Source of the DNA: an archaeon
Lineage (GTDB): Archaea; Nanobdellota; Nanobdellia; Woesearchaeales; ARS49
Assembly (NCBI GenBank): GCA_016213425.1
Contig: JACRAI010000105.1
Location: 1-8,126, forward strand
Length of the DNA stretch: 8,126 bases
Direction: 5' to 3'
The number at the start of each line of letters is the position of its first letter. The first letter of the stretch is position 1. The notes under the pieces are model-generated. The model was given only the letters and a program-made list of their open reading frames with translations. It did no database searches and was not told the origin of the DNA. Made by a program: the position numbers and the translations under genes. This document shows positions 5,652 to 8,126 of the stretch, piece after piece.

Positions 5652-5680
5652 TGTTTCGCTTTTTTACTACTATAAAGTAG
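5646..5680 (-). promoter_or_regulatory. Shared extended promoter block, copy 1 (possible operator)
   Basis: This 35-bp block matches 6623-6657 at 29 positions by hand count, without gaps, including an exact 13-bp core (plus strand tataaatgtttcg) that covers BRE and TATA. The distal part is a perfect inverted repeat, CTACT-ATAA-AGTAG (5667-5680), just upstream of the BRE and a plausible regulator site. Confidence 0.55.
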
Positions 5681-5802
5681 TTCTTAATTTTTTGTCTAAG
5701 TTTTTTTTGACAGCTTTGCTGTAAATCGACAAGATGAATGTAATTGACAAAAGCATACTAAAAATCAAGAAATAAATAAAAATTTAAGAAAAAAAGTTAA
5801 AA

Positions 5803-5820
5803 ACCACAATTTATTGTGGT
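5803..5820 (-). terminator. Hairpin plus T-tract terminator of the 6575 gene
   Basis: A perfect 7-bp stem (ACCACAA / TTGTGGT) with a TTTA loop spans the last codons and stop of the 6575 gene. On the minus strand it is followed by TTTTTAACTTTTTTTC and a further T-rich run (about 5770-5802). Archaeal termination depends mainly on the T-tract; the hairpin strengthens the call. The stretch from here to the operon C promoter (about 5681-5769) is AT-rich and holds no gene I can support. Confidence 0.7.
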
Positions 5821-6575
5821 CCGTAAATCTCATTAAGCTGCTGCTCTAGAATTGGCTTAGACAACTCTTCTGCAGCTTTTACTGCGCCTTCAATAGTTTT
5901 AACAAAAACTGTTTCAATCATTGTCTTCATAAAAAGGTCGCCTTCTGAGTCAAGACCTGAAGCAGCTTCTTTAATTGATGCTACAAATTTTACAACTTTT
6001 TCTGTTGTTTCATTATTTCTTGCTAAATAAACATCTCTTGTCGGGTACAATTCTCTGATTGCTTGGTATCTTGTTTCTTTTTGTAGTGCTTTGTCTAAAC
6101 CTTGAGTTTTTGCTACTTCAAGAAGTTTCTCAAATACAACTTGATTAGGATTCTTGTACTGTTTCAAATCATGTATGGCATTCATTATGCCTGCAGTTCC
6201 TTCTTCAGAAAAACCCATTTGGTATATTGCAGTTTCGAACTCTGCAAACTGTTCGCCATAACTTTTGTAAGAATTTTCTGCTCCTTGACGAACCATGGTT
6301 TCTAAAGCTTCTTGACTGTATAATTTTGATCTAAGCTCTCTGCATGCTTGTCTTCTTACGTCACCCATTTCTTTATGTATATCTTGTAATTCATCTTCAC
6401 CTAATGGCTCTTCTTGCTGGATTGCGTCAACAACTCCCCCAAGAGCTGTATCTGCCATGTTGCCTAAAACAGTAAAAATTACTTTTCTGTATTGTGGATC
6501 TTTAAGTTTTTCCACTCCCTCTTGAACTGCTTGAGTGATTAATCCTTCTTTTAATTGTTGTCCTAAATTGTCCAT
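5811..6575 (-). CDS. Hypothetical all-helical protein, 254 aa
   Basis: The family is not recognised. The sequence is acidic and predicted almost entirely helical, with no membrane segment, signal peptide or catalytic signature. Residues ~1-50 (LKEGLITQAVQEGVEKLKD, then VIFTVLGNMADTALGGVVDA) form amphipathic helices. A charged middle follows (DIHKEMGDVRRQACREL). The rest comprises helices with interspersed turns, including a TRYQAIRELYPTRDVYLARN segment and a long C-terminal helix (TIEGAVKAAEELSKPILEQ). A scaffold or helical-repeat protein is the most one can infer. ATG 6575 is supported by TTTGGAGGA 6 nt upstream. It is a single-gene transcript with its own TATA box and a hairpin/T-tract terminator overlapping the stop. 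Confidence 0.8.
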   Translation of the reverse strand: MDNLGQQLKEGLITQAVQEGVEKLKDPQYRKVIFTVLGNMADTALGGVVDAIQQEEPLGEDELQDIHKEMGDVRRQACRELRSKLYSQEALETMVRQGAENSYKSYGEQFAEFETAIYQMGFSEEGTAGIMNAIHDLKQYKNPNQVVFEKLLEVAKTQGLDKALQKETRYQAIRELYPTRDVYLARNNETTEKVVKFVASIKEAASGLDSEGDLFMKTMIETVFVKTIEGAVKAAEELSKPILEQQLNEIYGPQ

Positions 6576-6618
6576 TTTGATTCCTCCAAAATAAGTTTTA
6601 TACTTGAATAGATGTCTC

Positions 6619-6628
6619 TATTTATAAA
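6619..6628 (-). promoter_or_regulatory. TATA box of the 6575 gene
   Basis: The minus strand reads TTTATAAATA behind CGAAACA (BRE). Initiation about 25 bp downstream, near 6599, leaves a leader of roughly 24 nt that carries the GGAGGA ribosome binding site (6582-6590). Confidence 0.7.
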
Positions 6629-6657
6629 TGTTTCGATATTTCACCACTTTAAAATAG
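6623..6657 (-). promoter_or_regulatory. Shared extended promoter block, copy 2
   Basis: Counterpart of 5646-5680: the exact 13-bp BRE/TATA core at 6623-6635, then after the same 8-bp spacing CCACTTTAAAATAG (6644-6657), which matches the CTACTATAAAGTAG palindrome at 11 of 14 positions. The block lies 9 bp before the TATA box of the divergent lipoprotein gene, so a factor bound here could affect both promoters. Confidence 0.55.
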
Positions 6658-6666
6658 CAACAATAT

Positions 6667-6676
6667 TTTATATATT
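6667..6676 (+). promoter_or_regulatory. TATA box of the lipoprotein gene, leaderless
   Basis: TTTATATATT is centred about 25 bp before ATG 6697, predicting transcription from the start codon itself. The bases before the ATG (TTTTTTTCTCAATT) contain no Shine-Dalgarno, which fits a leaderless mRNA. Confidence 0.65.
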
Positions 6677-6696
6677 GGTTTATTTTTTTCTCAATT

Positions 6697-7431
6697 ATGA
6701 AAAAAGAGTTGATAATCTTAGCAATGTTAGTTTTATTTATTGCATGCACCACTGAACCGGTTAAAAAAACTAGTCAAATGAGTAGTCCAATACCTATTAA
6801 AGAAGTGGATTTACAAAAAGGACTTGATATGATTTCTCCAGAACTTGAAAAGTATGCTGAAGTATTAAAAAATCAAGATGCTGTTTGGTTTAACAAATTA
6901 AGTACTAAAGAAGTACTGTTCACTATTAAAAAAGGCAATGAGTTCAGTGCCGAACAGAGCGAGCAACTATGTAAATCTACATGCGATGCATGCAGTAAAA
7001 GGTTAGAAAAAAAATTAATCAGTACAAATTTCAAGCCAGATAAGATAAAGGATGATTCTTGTGCTTGTGGTCTTGACCAAGAAATTAATGGTGGAGAATA
7101 TTACTCTTGTCTTGATGAAGCAAACAAAAACATATACTCAGCAATATTTGATGGACTCGTTCAAAGAGATCCTTCTGCTTTTCCAAAACTAAATCAAATG
7201 CATTTTACCTTTTCTAATTTTGATACCAAAAAATTAAGCAGAGATTTTTGTGACAATGTTTGCAATTATTGTGCAACTAAATTTAATCAAGAATTAGATT
7301 TCGTAAGCCCTTCAATAACTGCAGAAGGCGAATTAAAGTGCACGTGCCAAACAACAGACCCGTATGGAGTTAATTTATACAGACTTAACGCTTGCCTGAG
7401 TGACTTAGTTAATATATTTCCAAGCAAATAA
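6697..7431 (+). CDS. Probable lipoprotein with two six-cysteine modules, 244 aa
   Basis: The N-terminus is a lipoprotein-like signal: KK, a hydrophobic stretch (LIILAMLVLFIA), then C17 and TTEP. The -3 Phe makes the lipobox slightly atypical. After a Pro/Ser linker the mature part has two copies of one cysteine pattern, C-x3-C-x2-C-x22-C-x-C-x13-15-C: Cys 92, 96, 99, 122, 124, 138 and Cys 185, 189, 192, 215, 217, 233. The copies share little else, apart from F-KL and FT before each and a helix after the third Cys. The even cysteine number outside the cell suggests disulphides; metal binding is an alternative. I cannot name a family. It diverges from the 6575 gene and converges on the kinase with no gap between stop codons. 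Probably displayed on the outer face of the membrane. Confidence 0.75.
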   Translation: MKKELIILAMLVLFIACTTEPVKKTSQMSSPIPIKEVDLQKGLDMISPELEKYAEVLKNQDAVWFNKLSTKEVLFTIKKGNEFSAEQSEQLCKSTCDACSKRLEKKLISTNFKPDKIKDDSCACGLDQEINGGEYYSCLDEANKNIYSAIFDGLVQRDPSAFPKLNQMHFTFSNFDTKKLSRDFCDNVCNYCATKFNQELDFVSPSITAEGELKCTCQTTDPYGVNLYRLNACLSDLVNIFPSK

Positions 7432-8126
7432 TCAGTCTTTATCTAAACAAGCTCCAATTTGTGAACACGCTTTTGCTGCAACTGCACTTCCTAGTCTACC
7501 GCATAATTCTAAAGGAAGTCCTTTAATGTAGCCATATAAGACTCCCGCTGCATAATTATCTCCGGCACCATTTGTATTCACAACATTTGCAGGATAGGCA
7601 GCAATCCTCCAGCTGTTATTCTTTGAAATAACCGATGAACCTCCAACACCCAACTTTAAACAGAATAGCTCATGTTCATAATTATACTGTGAAGGTTCTT
7701 TATCATACGCCGCTCTAAATTCCTCAGGTGAAGAAAACAAAATGTCTGTTATGTTCAAAACTTCTTTTACCTCTTTTTGTATTTTTTTGCAAAGTTTTGC
7801 ATCTGCTAAATCTAAACTTACTTTTGTTCCACGATTTTTTAATTCAACCAGATATTCAAGTATTCCTTTTGAGTCACTCAAAACTTCATAAGCGGAAGTA
7901 TGAACAACTTTCGGTGTGTGAAATTTTTCGGTAAAACTGAACTTTGTTGAATTGTTGAGAAATGCATTAAAATGCCTTTCTTTATCTGGAGTTATGAAGG
8001 TATAACATACTCCACTGTTGCCTGGTTCTCTTTTTAAGAGGTGAACCATTCCATAATCTATTACTTTTTTAGTGTATTCATCTGCGTACTTGTCTTGCCC
8101 TAAAGTTCCTTTAATCCCAACGTTTA
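7432..8126 (-). CDS. PfkB-family carbohydrate/nucleoside kinase (5' end off window)
   Basis: The frame is open to the right edge, so about 230 C-terminal residues are visible and the start lies outside; the ATG at 8049 is internal because ordinary PfkB sequence (GIKGTLGQDKYADEYTKK) precedes it. The family phosphorylates sugars or nucleosides with ATP; adenosine kinase, ribokinase and related enzymes all belong. Visible parts are the lid region (PGNSGVCYTFITPDKERHF), the KLGVGGSSV strand-turn before the ATP site, and signature 2, VVNTNGAGDNYAAGVL, with the catalytic Asp of GAGD. The usual D in (D)TxGAGD is Asn (codon 7576-7578). Substrate cannot be assigned; the dGERhf-like loop is most like adenosine/sugar kinases. 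It is convergent with the lipoprotein gene and directly adjacent, stop to stop. Confidence 0.85.
   Translation of the reverse strand, partial: NVGIKGTLGQDKYADEYTKKVIDYGMVHLLKREPGNSGVCYTFITPDKERHFNAFLNNSTKFSFTEKFHTPKVVHTSAYEVLSDSKGILEYLVELKNRGTKVSLDLADAKLCKKIQKEVKEVLNITDILFSSPEEFRAAYDKEPSQYNYEHELFCLKLGVGGSSVISKNNSWRIAAYPANVVNTNGAGDNYAAGVLYGYIKGLPLELCGRLGSAVAAKACSQIGACLDKD

Noticed and set aside
5710..5722. Inverted repeat ACAGC-TTT-GCTGT between the 6575 gene terminator and the operon C promoter
   Set aside because: The stem is short and has no T-tract on its 3' side on either strand, and no gene ends beside it. It is too weak to call a terminator or small RNA.
6970..7290. CxxxCxxC motifs suggesting a radical SAM enzyme
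   Set aside because: The motif occurs twice in a secreted, lipobox-bearing protein of only 244 residues, without the TIM-barrel features of radical SAM proteins; a shared cysteine fold explains it better.

Overview
The window looks like part of a small, AT-rich archaeal genome, most likely from a DPANN-type lineage (Woesearchaeota/Pacearchaeota-like). I infer this from TATA boxes about 25 bp before predicted transcription starts, two apparently leaderless genes, GGAGG-type ribosome binding sites, an archaeal-style VapBC pair, very compact coupled gene strings and Lys/Glu-rich proteins. The exact lineage is a guess. No rRNA, tRNA, CRISPR array or insertion sequence is visible.

Layout. (A) A leftward operon, 3028 to beyond position 1, encodes a 69-residue coiled-coil protein, a HExxH metalloprotease-like protein whose frame is cut by an internal TAA, a 122-residue unknown, and a large protein with two tandem nucleotidyltransferase (NTase) domains and a helical tail. 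The last gene leaves the window at the left edge. (B) A rightward VapB-VapC toxin-antitoxin pair (3198-3795) diverges from operon A. (C) A second leftward operon (5595-3792) encodes an unknown 134-residue protein, a 63-residue protein, an endonuclease V homologue with altered active-site residues, and a membrane-anchored HExxH protein. It converges on vapC with overlapping stop codons. (D) A single leftward gene (6575-5811) encodes an all-helical unknown and ends in a hairpin/T-tract terminator. (E) A divergent rightward gene (6697-7431) encodes a probable lipoprotein with two six-cysteine modules. (F) A PfkB-family kinase lies on the minus strand; its 5' end is beyond the right edge.

The most striking points are these. 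The NTase gene carries a degenerate first copy of the domain next to a canonical GS/DxD copy, plus an HEPN-like tail with Rx4H and Rx5H motifs. The metalloprotease has one in-frame stop in otherwise open frame. The endonuclease V homologue has replaced three residues known to be catalytic in Thermotoga maritima EndoV. A 35-bp promoter block (29/35 identical) is shared by operon C and gene D, suggesting co-regulation. The lipoprotein has an exactly spaced duplicated cysteine array. Operon A, which pairs a protease with a duplicated NTase, is the best candidate here for an undescribed system; its function cannot be read from sequence alone.
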